NCBI GenBank assembly: GCA_963930775.1
Contig: OZ005698.1
Span: 7,632,501-7,696,500 of the forward strand
Direction: 5' to 3'
Length of the DNA stretch: 64,000 nucleotides
Source: Cliona cf. orientalis
Lineage: Eukaryota > Porifera > Demospongiae > Clionaida > Clionaidae
Part shown: positions 24,275 through 35,900 of the stretch, in pieces
Layout of the letters: every line of letters starts with the position of its first letter
How positions within the stretch are numbered: the stretch's first letter is position 1
Position numbers and translations under genes: made by a program
The notes under the pieces: model-generated
What the model saw: the letters and a program-made list of their open reading frames with translations, nothing else
What the model was told of the DNA's origin: nothing
The model's database searches: none

Positions 24275-25924
24275 ATGCTACTTGCAGCTTTATTTGTACC
24301 TCTCATACTAGTATATAGCGTCATCAATCTTCAGATCAGGTGAATAAAAACCTAACGACATAGAAAATTATAATTTCTGTGCTATATATAACAGGTACCA
24401 CACAAGAAAATGAGTTAAAAGTTATTAGCTTGTGTTTGTGCCCTGGATGTGAGCTAGTAGTGGAGTGTACTGTCACTGATGATGGAGCTGTAACCATCTG
24501 GCAAGGAACGATCTTTGATGGCTGTCTTCACGAAATAATTACGCTACGTCATAGTGGGTTTATTTCTGGAATAGTGATCCAGGAATCATGTGGAGCCAGG
24601 GAGCCAGTAGTTGTTCGCAGTGTTTCAGTTGCAAGTGGATCTTTTACTTCACAGCTCCTTGTTAACATCAGTGAGGATCTACTTGGTAGGACTATCAAAT
24701 GTGCCAATCAAAGTGGACAGATTATTGGCAGCAAGCAAATTGACATACCTTCAGGTAAAAATTATGCATGCATGCATGCATACCTATATAATAATTCCAC
24801 ATATTAAGGCAATTGTACAATAATTGTAATGCATATTGACTGTGTTTGCATTATAGAAGTTTCCCACCACCAACTATTACACTTTCGGAGATTAACAGTG
24901 ACCAACTGACTTTCACATGGAACTCCATTTATGCAAACCATCTAGTGTGCAGTATTTTGTTAATACTTCAAACTGTGGTGTGTGCCCTAACACTACATAT
25001 TCTAATTCTGTGAGGTGCAACTCCATCAATATTACTTCAAACCTACACGAATGTTCCCTAACAATTCTAACCATGGTATGTGGAAGAAATGGATCAGGTA
25101 GTGATCCATTCATTGTTAGAGTAAGAGGTCAGTTAAATAAATAAATTATTACACCTATAATTTAACCTTAAAGTCGTATTAAAAATTATACAGTTCCACA
25201 CTCACCAAGAGTTCAGATAGTACAAGTTACTGAAGGTTTGACTCTGATTATAACTGCTTTCAATAAAACCGTAAGATTATTGATTTTCAGCTCTAGTCAC
25301 TAAAATTTTAATTAGAGTCTTGCAATGTCAGGAACTTATCTTCCTCAGTGATGGAACTACTGTATTAGCTACCTCATATACCATAAGCTACTCTGACTCG
25401 AGCACTGGTGAAACATGTGGTTTATCTACAATACCGGCTTCCTCATGTGGGGAAAAAACTTGTAGCAACGTGTATTTGAAGTGTCATCCACTTCATGTTT
25501 TAACTTTACAAACATTGCTGTGAGTTTCGTCGCTAGCAGTAGGCTAGGAAATGGCCCTGCTTCTGGACAAACCTTAATCTCACTTCAGCAATACAATAAC
25601 AGTGAGCCGCATACACGCTTTTTATTGCATGTACCTATTGGTTTGCTACAGGTTCCAAAAAGCAGGATTACCCTATATACATGGACTTTGGCGATATTAT
25701 AAATACATCGATCGCTAGTGGAGTAGTGGCTTTGGTGATACTGATTCTAATTACAACTGTGTTTGTTTCTGTGACAGTTTTACTGATTCGAAACAAAAGG
25801 TTGATGCAAAAGGAACTGAAAGATATCAGAAATAAAATCACTACCAGAGTCAAGTGTCATTGAAACAACTGAGAACACTACATACACGTGCATTTCAAGA
25901 GTGTGTGCTAATGCAAGCCTCTAA
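24275..25924 (+). pseudogene. TxYxxI-tail receptor, frameshifted, YEEI motif deleted (copy 3)
   Basis: The signal peptide ATG at 24,275 (MLLAALFVPLILVYS) carries extra bases against the copy at 43,728 and ends in phase 2 instead of 1, so it does not join the Ig exon in frame. The Ig exon (about 24,394-24,755) is open: CPGCELVVECTVTDD, GRTIKCANQSG. The FN3 exon (about 24,860-25,130) has a one-base loss before NTSNCGVCP. The second FN3 exon has a +2 shift near 25,470. The TM exon (25,681 on) is open, but the tail has lost about 50 bases (GATATCA|GAAATAAAATC), removing the first tyrosine motif and shifting the frame away from the second. It is head-to-head with the short-tail receptor at 22,049-23,970. 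Confidence 0.75.
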
Positions 25925-26654
25925 CAGTCAATAACAATAACAAATAACATAACTCGATGCTGAAGCAGTTTTGGTTTATAATATTATAAAGGTGTACATA
26001 CGTACTGTAATAATTTTGATGATAGTTGGCCATGGATTGGCTAACTATAGTGTGTGAATACTACAGTGTTGCCTATTAAACTTTGTATTCAATGATTGTT
26101 GTGATCTTGCAGGTGGAAAGTGGTAATATTATAGTGATGTTTTCTCTAGAAAAATTACAATAATTATTATTTTGATGATAATCTTGAATGCACAGCTTGT
26201 GATTTATTCTTTTTTCTAATTGACCCCATGCAGTGTGTATGAGATGATCTACAACAACTATATATTCTACTTAAATTGTCAATCTATCAGATGTTTGTAT
26301 ATCACTTCAATGCTGACAAACACCTTTATAATAATATTATTATGGGCCTGTATATGTAGATGTGGCTAGGAGACTAGTCTTGATTGGGATTCATGCATGT
26401 GTGTATAGATGATAGATATCATAGCCTTTGACCTTGCCAACCGTTTGGATGTAAATTATACAGCTGATGCAGATGTACATGTAATGCCGTGGAAATCTGG
26501 TTCATGAATGTTAGTCTATAGCTAGCTTGACTCTTTCTATTGGGTACGAGATGAGGAAGGGTCTATAGTTCAATGGGAGTGCATACTGCTACATGAAAAC
26601 ATTGTGTGTGCATGTGCTGTGTGTATGTACTGTGATTTGTGCATACAACTAATT

Positions 26655-26800
26655 AACTGGCCACAGCCGATAGCGTTACTAAGCAGCAAAGTGGATACAC
26701 GTGTCAATTAGGATTAATTGATAATATTATCATAAGCTATAAGTACGTGCTAATTGCTTGACGACCTTTACCTTTATCGTTAATAAGGTCAGGGTTCAAG
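26655..26800 (+). promoter_or_regulatory. Conserved upstream block of Death-NACHT genes (copy 2)
   Basis: Same block as at 10,690, ending in GGTCAGGGTTCAAGC just before the first ATG. An extra AT palindrome (GATAATATTATC at about 26,719, against GATATC in the copy at about 30,600) lies inside it. Confidence 0.45.
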
Positions 26801-26801
26801 C

Positions 26802-29800
26802 ATGGTTCAAGCAGCCATGATTGATATGGATGTCAGGGAAGATGATCTACCTCGCTTGTATAGGGAATACTTCAGTTCTCGTACCCAATGGAGAGCCCTT
26901 GGTTGTGCCCTAGGAGTCAGTGCTGCCGACTTGGAAGCCATCGAAATAAATCAGCGTGGAAAATGCGAAGACTGCTTTCTACAGGTTCTTATCAGTTGGA
27001 TGAGAAAGAGAGGGAGAAAGACAGAGGAAGAGTTACGTCAAGCTATAGATCTGTGCAATATAGAAGAGGATACCAGCCTATTTCCAAACTGGAGATACAT
27101 TTATACCATCGTGATCTTGCTTAGTATTGTATCAGCTATTCCAACTGTACACATCTATAGACGGGTTGCCTTAATGTGATTCATGACATGAAAGTTCAAG
27201 CCACATGAACATGCGGCCATGATTAGGAAAATCAATACCATCAAGGCTTGTTGCTATGGCAATGAATGTTTTTTTAGATAATGCTATTGACCCATGTAAT
27301 CATCACACCAACTTTGAGACTTGTCTGATCTATTGCTGATTTTATAAAAATCCTAGAAGTGAGCAATTTTCCCATATGTTTGTATGGCAGTAGGGCAAAA
27401 TGTGCCCTACCGCAATACAAACATATGGGAAAATTGCTCACTTCTAAGATTTTTATAAAATCAGCAATAGATCAGACAAGTCTCAAACTTCAGTGTGATG
27501 ATTACATGGGTCAATAGCATTATCTAAAAAAAAATCATTGCCATAACAACATGTCTTGAGGGTACTGATTTTTCTAATTTATGACCTTGCCATGCTAATC
27601 ATATTAAGGCAACCCGTCTATAGGTTGCTCACTGCCAGTTCTCTGACTACAGCCGCACACTCTTTGAAGGGACTGTACAGGTATCACCCAGTGGTGGAGT
27701 TTGAACTACTAGACTTCACCGCTAACATGCCATATATAAATGTGACGATGGAACGTACTGGTTACCCAGGTATGACAGTGGACTTCTGGGAGCTGCTGAA
27801 TAGACTTGATTCGAAACACCAGATGCAGCTACACGCTACTAACCAACCAAGAAAACTTGAAAGGATTTTGATTACGGGCCATCCAGGTGCTGGTAAAACG
27901 ACCCTAATGCGATACTTAGCGAAGGAGTGGGCTAATGGTAGAAGGCTGCAATCATGTAAAGTGTTGTTTCTCATCCAGGTTGGTGACTTATCGAAAGATA
28001 AAGAGCCTCAATCCCTTAGTGACTTACTACAGCTATCGCCGTATAATGATTTAGATCTTGTAGGACTATCCAAAGAAATTCAACAAAGACAGGGAGCTGG
28101 GGTGTGCTTTCTCTTGGATTCGTATGATGAATGGACTGGGAAAAAGGATTTCATACATCGATTATTTTTGAACTTCAACCTTCACTCTTCTTTATGTATA
28201 CTGACATCACGCCCAATTTCTCAAGATCGCAAGTATAAACAGCCTGACATTGAGTCTATTAATATGATTGGCTTCAACAGTCAAGATCTTGAAAAGCACC
28301 TAGAGGCTTTGTCCATGGATAGTCACGTGACTGACTCAGTCACAAAATTGTGGAAAACCAATCACCACATCAAAGAGCTCTGTACACTACCATTAAACTT
28401 GGTGATGTTACTGTCTATCATAAAATATGGAGAAAGGCCTGTTTTCAACGCAAGAACAGAAATGTATTCGGCTTTTGCGAACGTGACAGTAAAGCATTTC
28501 TTAGATCGCCACCCAGGTTGGAACACAGTTTCACTGTGGGAATGTATACTGAGTGTGTCGAATTCACTTCTTGATGAACTGTGTATCGCTTTCAAAGAGT
28601 TACACCGTATAGCATTTGAAATGTTCTTTAATCAAGCAGATAAATTTCCTGATCGTCAGGAGATCAATGGTAATATTCAGAAGCTTGGTTTTGTCAGTAT
28701 AACGAAGGTGAATTCAAATAGGGATGAAGTGATGTACACATTTTATCATCCTACATTTAAGGAATACTTTGCAGGCATTCATTTACTGAATTTGAGAAAG
28801 GAAGAACTATTATATTTGCATATTAAAGAACGTGAAGTAGGATATGCCTTATCACAGCGTAATAATCCTTGGTTGTTCTATTTTGGACTAATTGGAGCTC
28901 ACTTTAATGAAAAGAATGTATCAACGATTTTAAAGCAGCTCTCAATATGTCGAATAATGTGGGACCATTGTGTACCCCTTTGTTATGACAAAGTTGCTTT
29001 TGAATATATCCCAGAAATTGGATGGACTGGCAAGAAACTTTATGAGTTATTAGAGTTTACAGGAATGATTGTGAACTCTACACTATCAACTGATTTCAAT
29101 ATCGACACTTTGGGATACATACTTAATCATACTACTATTCACAAACTCATGATTGAGTCTTCATGCAGTAGGTTATGTCTTGAGGATAGCAACCTGAAAG
29201 TTGCTTCATATGCACAGTTGGAATCACTGAAATCATGTTTACTTAACATCACCGTAGACTTCGACATTCCATGGTTTACTCTTCCTCAAAGTTGGTTACC
29301 ACTGTCCATTCCAACTATCACTCATCTTCATTTTAAGGGAAACATTGGGGGTTATTCGAGTACCTTTAAGTGTTTGTTTGAAGCTGCCACTAGCCTTCAC
29401 TCACTTAGTATTCATTTAATGAACCCTGTAGTTCATTCATCGGTCTCAGCTATAATAAACTCAGGGAGAAAATTGAAAAGCTTGAGTCTTAATTTTGGAC
29501 CACTTTGTTGCAGGAACCTACCACACTACATTAGCTTTCTAGATGCCATATCTAGTAAATATCAACTTATCCGTGAGTTAGAAATTCAAATTACACCACC
29601 TGCAGCTATAGCTCTACATAAAGAATTCCAAAATAATTTTGATTCATGTCGTAAACTACGGATATCTCTTTTCAAGAAAATTAAACATCTTCAAAGGCTA
29701 CAGAAGCTATCACTCACTGATCTAAACTTTTTAAATCATGGTTCTCTATCCAACGTGTACAATAATATTTGTGAATTAAAGGAGTTAATAATTCTCAAAT

Positions 29801-30474
29801 TATCTGGTGTCGGAGCCTCTCAAGTGTTACGGTTGTCACAGTGCCTTCCGCAGACTCTTGAGGAACTTGATCTGTGTTACAATGGTATAAGTGACTACCA
29901 TGTGAATAGGATAGCACAAGGATTGAAACGTTTACGAAAACTCAAGTCACTTAGTCTTTGCGGAAATTCTATCAAAGGAGATAGTTTAAGATCCTTGACG
30001 AAATCACTGAGTTTGCATAGAAACTTTTTTTCACTTGATCTATCGCATAATCCAATTAGTGATCGTGATAATATTGAAGCGCTAGGTAAATTGAAACATC
30101 TTCATGAATTGAAGCTGAAATTTTGCCGAGTTAATGTCAAAGAGCTTGTGGATGTAGTATTGAGTAATAATATTACTTTGAATTCATTGAGTACTACGAG
30201 AAATAACTTGCAACCTCTGGCCAAATTGACTGATCTGCAACACTTAGATGTTTCAAAAGACACTCATTGGTACGCTGCATTTGAAGTAGATAGTAGAAAG
30301 CAATATGACCCTAACATGCTGGTGGTTATGCTAAAGAATCTAACCAAGTTAGAATCGCTGAAACTGTGTGACCACACAGATATGAGTATTCATTGGAGTA
30401 CTGATTTTGCTAGAGCTATCAGCCATCATCTTCCATATCTTCGTCTATTTCATGCCCTATGTTTGTGTGCATAG
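26802..30474 (+). CDS. Death-TM-NACHT-LRR (NLR-like) gene split by a foldback MITE
   Basis: A single-exon gene in two open parts. Part 1 (26,802-27,179) is a Death domain (LPRLYREYFSSRTQW... EINQRGKCEDCF) followed by a hydrophobic helix (YTIVILLSIVSAIPTVHI). A MITE (27,161-27,617) then cuts it. Part 2 is open to 30,474; its first ATG is at 27,592 inside the MITE. It carries P-loop GHPGAGKTT, Walker B CFLLDSYDEW, a CILTSRP sensor motif and a C-terminal LRR region (ELDLCYNGISD, SLSLCGNSIKG, SLDLSHNPISD). Family knowledge: NLRs oligomerise through NACHT after sensing a ligand, and sponges have large Death/CARD-NLR families. Whether both parts still work as one product is doubtful. The NACHT-LRR part shows no decay. 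An upstream ATG at 26,802 or the conserved ATG at 26,826 could start the Death part. Confidence 0.85.
27161..27617. mobile_element. Foldback MITE with 6-bp TSD CTATAG inside an NLR
   Basis: The ends ACGGGTTGCCTTAAT and ATTAAGGCAACCCGT are inverse repeats. Almost the whole element is one palindrome with arms of about 200 bases meeting near 27,400 (AGGGCAAAATGTGCCCT). CTATAG flanks both sides (27,155-27,160 and 27,618-27,623). The other three NLR copies have CCATAGG once at this site and no insert. Confidence 0.92.
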
Positions 30475-30537
30475 GTTATTATTACAATAATTATTGTGTG
30501 CACATGTGCTGTGTATGTACTACATACAACTAATTAA

Positions 30538-30668
30538 CTGGCCACAGCCGATAGCGTTACTAAGCAGCCAAGTGGATACACGTGTCAATTATGATTAATC
30601 GATATCATAAGTGAGTGCTAATTGCTTGACGACCTTTTACCGTTATCGTTAATAAGGTCAGGGTTCAA
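30538..30668 (+). promoter_or_regulatory. Conserved upstream block of Death-NACHT genes (copy 3)
   Basis: Same block as at 10,690, from CTGGCCACAGCCGATAGCG to TAATAAGGTCAGGGTTCAA, only about 60 bases after the preceding NLR's stop. Confidence 0.45.
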
Positions 30669-30683
30669 ACGGCCGTGGTGGAT

Positions 30684-31364
30684 ATGGATGTCAGGGAAGA
30701 TGATCTACCTCGCTTGTATAGTGAATACTTCAGTTCTCGTACCCAATGGAGAGCTATTGGCTGTGCCCTAGGAGTCAGCGCTGCCGACATGGAAGCCATT
30801 GAAATAAATCAGCGTGGAAAATGCGAAGACTGCTTTCTACAGGTTCTTATCAGTTGGATGAGAAAGAGAGGGAGAAAGACAGAGGAAGAGTTACGTCAAG
30901 CTATAGATCTGTGCAATGTAGGAGAGGGTGCCAGCCTATTTCCAAACTAGAGATACATTACCATCTTGATCTTGCTTAGTATTCTATCAGCTATTCCAGC
31001 TGTACACGTCCATAGGTGGCTCACTGCCAGTTCTCTGACTACAGCTGCACACTCTTTGAAGGGACTCTACAGGTATCATCCAGTGGTGAAGTTTGAACTA
31101 CTAGACTTCCCCGCTAACATGCCATGTATAAATGTGACGATGGAACATACTGATTACCCAGGTATGACAGTGGACTTCTGGGAGCTACTGAATAGACTTG
31201 ATTCGAAACACCAGATGCAGCTACACACTAACCAACCAGGAAAACTTGAAAGAATTTTGATTACGGGCCATCCAGGAGCTGGTAAAATGACCTTAATGCG
31301 ATACTTAACGTCACATGTGGTCCAACTGGGTCTATCAATGACAATTGCATGCAGTACTCACATG
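30684..31364 (+). pseudogene. Truncated Death-TM-NACHT (NLR) gene, unit 2
   Basis: The Death domain is open from 30,684, then a TGG to TAG nonsense change in LFPNW (30,948-30,950). A 5-base loss in the following GATACATTACC removes part of the TM lead-in. The NACHT start is recognisable to the P-loop GHPGAGKMTL, then the sequence leaves NLR homology at the same TCACATG junction as the unit 1 copy. It lacks the MITE present in unit 1, giving the empty site. Confidence 0.85.
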
Positions 31365-31419
31365 ATTGCACGTACGCCGAGCACGCACAATTACATTTAT
31401 TTTACTCACTTGTTGTTTA

Positions 31420-32533
31420 TTATAATAATATTATAGCCAGGTAGTCCCTTATTTTGGTGATCTGTTCACTCATTGCTGAGATAGTTGCATCTTTCTCTTC
31501 TAGAGCTCTGTTCTTGGCTTCAAGGTCAGAATTCTTTCTTCTAACTAAAGCATCTTTCATTTGAATGATATAATCTTTATCTACAGCAGCAGTGTGCAGC
31601 TCTGAGATGGTGTGTTGAAGAGTGGCATTTTCTAACCTCAATTTTGACAAAATGGATTGTAACTCATGATTACCAGCCATTAAGCTTTTGTTGATTTCTC
31701 TCTCTTGAGCTAGTTGTAGGTTGTTGATGCTCTTATGAATGAGATCCATCAGAGGATGATCATCTCCAATGGCTTGAAGAAACACCTCATGTCGCTCAGC
31801 TTCTGTGACTGGAATCAAGCTACCATTGGATTCAGTACGATTTGGACCAACCTGTGGCTCTGGCCACCTACCACTGAAAATGTGGATCATCATAATGCCG
31901 TAGGAGAACTCATCAACACTTGTATCATAATATTTGGGATTGGCTACCATCACCTCTGGTGGCATGTAGGCAGGGGTGCCAGGAGTCTGGGTCATGCAAC
32001 TGATCTGTAGAGGGGTCAGGATAAGGATCCTGGCCACACCCAGATCAGAAATCTTGGCCGTCATGTTAGGGGTCAGGAGGACATTGTTGGAAGAGAGATC
32101 TCGGTGAATGATGGGAGGAGTTTGGCCATGGAGAAAGCACAAGCCCAGAGCCACGTTATAAAAGGATGGAGTAACTGATCTCCTTTGGGAGAATGCCGTA
32201 TCGCTCAATGCAGGTGATGTTGGTGGGGAGAAACTCCATCACTAGGATGGGTGCTTGCACACCTTGTTCAAAATAGACTCTCAGAAACTGAACAATGTTG
32301 GGATGGCGTATATACTTGACTGAGTAGACAACATTCTTCTTCAAACCTGCGAACAGTGTAGCTGGTATCTCCCTGCCTCAGTAGCAGTTCATGGATCTTC
32401 TTGCCAGCACATTTCAGTCCCATGCATTCCAGTTCTAGCACAGTAGCATCGGAGCCATGCCCCAGCTCTTGATCTGTCACTCTAACCCCAGTCAGTTTGT
32501 AGGGATCAAACCCAGTGAATGTATGTTGCTGGT
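31420..32533 (-). pseudogene. TKL-type kinase with C-terminal coiled coil, frameshifted (unit 2)
   Basis: Read right to left. The exon begins near 32,533 (FTGFDPYKLTGV), then glycine loop GHGSDATVLE and lysine CAGKKIH. A 4-base TATA insertion (about 32,310) comes before RHPNIVQFLRVYFEQG. There is an extra T in CCTTTTATAACG (about 32,160), shared with unit 1. From 32,208 it is open: IIHRDLSSNNVLLTP, SDLGVARIL, TPAYMPPEVM, DEFSYGIMMIHIFSG and a long coiled coil (SKLRLENATLQHTISEL, ALEEKDATISAMSEQI), ending YLAIILL at 31,420. DLG replaces DFG, as in some TKL and pseudokinase families. Its 3' end abuts the truncated NLR, tail to tail. An intron or sequencing slip at the T run could explain the shared break. 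Confidence 0.75.
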
Positions 32534-32937
32534 CTCACAGCACTCATTATTAGTCAGCACATGCAAGGAGTAGATAAATGGTCAGCAAATTAAAAGAGAG
32601 TTAACAAGCATGCAGCTATAGCTACCTCATGATCAGCGGCTCACAGTAAGAGTTGTATATATTAAAACATTCTGTCATGTGATAACCATAACATTCCATT
32701 CTTCAAACGAGTATAGTAACAGATATTATAAGGCTGCATACTTCTTATATTAGTATCCTCTCCAGGACTTCAAAACAACATCTCATAGACCATGTATAAA
32801 CCATGATAATGTTTACACAAAACGTAATATTTACTGCATGCACCGTGTATATGTACACACTATCATTAATTGTTCACTTTCTAGTAGCATAATAATAATA
32901 TATTGTCGTATAATATTAATGTCATATGATGCAGTTC

Positions 32938-35900
32938 TTAGATTTCACTCTCTCTAGATGTCTCCTTGCACAGGGGTACATACTCTGCCATAGTCTCCAT
33001 GGTAGCTGATAGAGACTGAACTAGCTCAGAGAACGGTGGACGCCTTTTGGGCTCGAGTTCCCAGCACTGTGACATAAACAAATACCTATAGTAGTAGATG
33101 ATCACATTATCAATTAAAGTACACAAATGAATCTCATGAAGTATTACATGTGATCACTGCAGGCAGAATTTTCTGGTTTGTCCAAACTTTGTCCATTTTT
33201 GAGAAACCAGAGGAGATCAGACACATTGATACCAGGATAAGGGACTTTCCCTCCACTGAAAATTTCCCAACAAGTCACTCCATAGGCCCACTATGAATTA
33301 TGTACATATATAATACCATAATTATAGTTAATAGCACAATGGTTGATCTTACTACATCTGATTTTTCTGAGAAGACATGATCTTCCAAGCTTTCTGGAGC
33401 TAACCATCTCAGTGGGAGCTTGATAGTGACTGTTTCATCCTGTCGAAAGTACTCTTTATTCCCCAACATTTCAGCAAGTCCAAAATCTGCCACTTTGATG
33501 ACCAAATTCATCCCTATCCTTTGGTAATCACGCACAAAATATAATAAATTATGCAGGTTTTAAATTATTAGTATAACTAATATTGCCATGGACTCATGGT
33601 AAACTTACATGCAGTTCCTTGCTGCCAGATCTCTGTGAACTATCTTCATGGATGCTAAATATTCCATTCCTTTAGCAACTTGAAGACACATATCCATCAG
33701 CTGTTTGAGGACTGGTTTCATCTGGCCATGGAGTAAAATTTAATTAATGTAGTTACACCAGTTAATCATAAAATTTCTGGTAGTTACATTATGATCTTCT
33801 GTTGGCAGTAAAAATGTATTCCTGTTCTTTCTAAGATATGACAGAAGGCTGCCATTTTCCATAAATGGTGTGATAATGAAAGGAGCAGCACCTCCATCAA
33901 CACAAATGCCTATTAGTCTGAGGATGTTGGGATGGTTCAAGTCCTTCATTTTAATGCACTCCCTCACAAGCTCTTCGCTGATGGAATGATCATAGAATCC
34001 TATATTAAAATAATATTATAATTATCATAATGCATTTGAATGTTAGATCCATATTAATTATATATTATTCTATAATACCTTTTATAGTTTTGACGGCCAC
34101 AATATCAGTAGGAATGTCTTTGACAATTATATATCCCTTATAGACAATTCCAAATTCACCTGCATGATCATGATCAAAGAGACACAGAGGTTATTGCATG
34201 CTGCTTAAAGGTAATTACCTTGTCCAATGCTTTCTGAAAGTTGGATATTGGAGGCAGAGATAACAAGAAGATCTGGAATGCTTGAGCTTTGTATAGCAAA
34301 CGCCATTGGGTAAGTGTGGTCATCAGCAACATAATTGACTGCAGCATAAAATTGTTCATGTAACTAATTTGCACCATGATTAAACACAGATCTAGCCATA
34401 TAACTTACACTTTTTCTTTGACAGAGACCTATATGCAAAAATTATTAGTCTAATCATTTAACCCTCGGTGCATGTAGCGTGCCACAATGGCTCCGTACGT
34501 CGTGCTGGAATGGTCACTGTAGGGAGGCGCGCGCAACAGTGGTTCGTTCATGGTATACATATGTATGCGCCCCAGCTAGCCCCACTCACCTATACCGTAT
34601 ACGCAGTATAGGTGGGTGGGGCTGGGGGGGTTGGGGATGGGTTGCCAATGGTTAGCAGGATTAGTCTTTAGGGTTTGCCTATACGCGATATGGATGGGAG
34701 GGGCTGGGAGTTTGGGGATGGGTTAGTCTCTAGGGTTTGTCTATGATAGGGGTGAAATAAATAGCGGTGGTGAGTGGTTGGGGCTCTTGTGTGTGGAACA
34801 GAATATAGCAGGTTGAAATCTCGCTTTATGCTTTGATTTTTTTCTTTTCACTTGTCGAAATTTTTCTAAGTTCTTGTGAGCCATTCCAGCACGGAGCCAA
34901 TATAGCATGCTGCAGTACATATAAATCAATTATTTAAGCAAATAATGCCATGTCTTGGATCCCAACCTACTGACAGTGTACTATTTTCAGCAAATTTGGT
35001 TCATGCACATGTCGGACTTAAACTACAACAACCTCTAGTAATAATTTTTGGGCATGCAGTATAATACTATAAGTGTGGTATTAATAATACTAGTTCTAGA
35101 CTGACATATCACACACACACACAAACCATTACCCTATTATAATATTATAGATGCATAATATTATGCTGAGGCTTAGCCAACAAGAACTCACACATTAAAG
35201 TCATTTTTATTGGCTTGCACTTTCTTCTTTCTGTAGGCCAACATCCCCCCTATAGCTGCCACGGCCATGATGGTGATGATGAACGATCCACCAAGGATAC
35301 CACCAACTAGAGCTTCATTAGGAACTATTGAGTAATTACGATGATTATCATACAAAATAATCATTACACACTAGATTGTCTCACCATGCAATTTTAATAT
35401 ATGCAAGGTAATAATTTTCCCACAGAATCAACAATTTCTTACCATTGACATTTGATACTTCAAACAGATTTAAAGTTCCCTCCACACTCACTGTCACATT
35501 ATTGCTCCTGGCAGTGATTGTGAAGCAATATTCAGAAACATCTTCAATCAAAGGTAGCTCAGGGCTTGAAATAGAATCACCAGTTCCTTCACTAATGTAT
35601 GATCCAAGCTGTTGGCCACAATTTGAACCATATGTAATATTAAGGAAGCACTCCTTTGTAGTATCCATTAATTGGTTTAAAAATGTGCAAATAATGGTTT
35701 TCATCTCGGAATTGAAGTTAATTTCAACAAAGTTGTTTATTCCATCTATAGAATGAACGTTGTATGTCAAATTTAATGACTGTGAAAATGATTAAACTGA
35801 TGTACCTTGAAATGTTGGTTCTGAAGTAGGTCCATTTCCAAGCATATTGGTAGCGAAAACGGTGACACCTATGTCAGCAGCGGGTGGACAGAGAGATGAA

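Larger units (their letters stand above)
10640..30480. repeat. Tandem duplication unit 1 (about 19.5 kb)
   Basis: Gene order NLR fragment, TKL kinase, RTK, TxYxxI receptor, LINE, short-tail receptor, TxYxxI receptor, NLR matches unit 2 at 30,481-49,900. Offsets of about 18.5 kb hold from 13.3 to 22.4 kb. The MITEs at 11,560 and 27,161 are private to this unit. Confidence 0.85.

Noticed and set aside
27161-27617. Intron within the NLR
   Set aside because: Terminal inverse repeats and the CTATAG duplication show a transposon. No GT-AG pair at its edges keeps the frame by eye.
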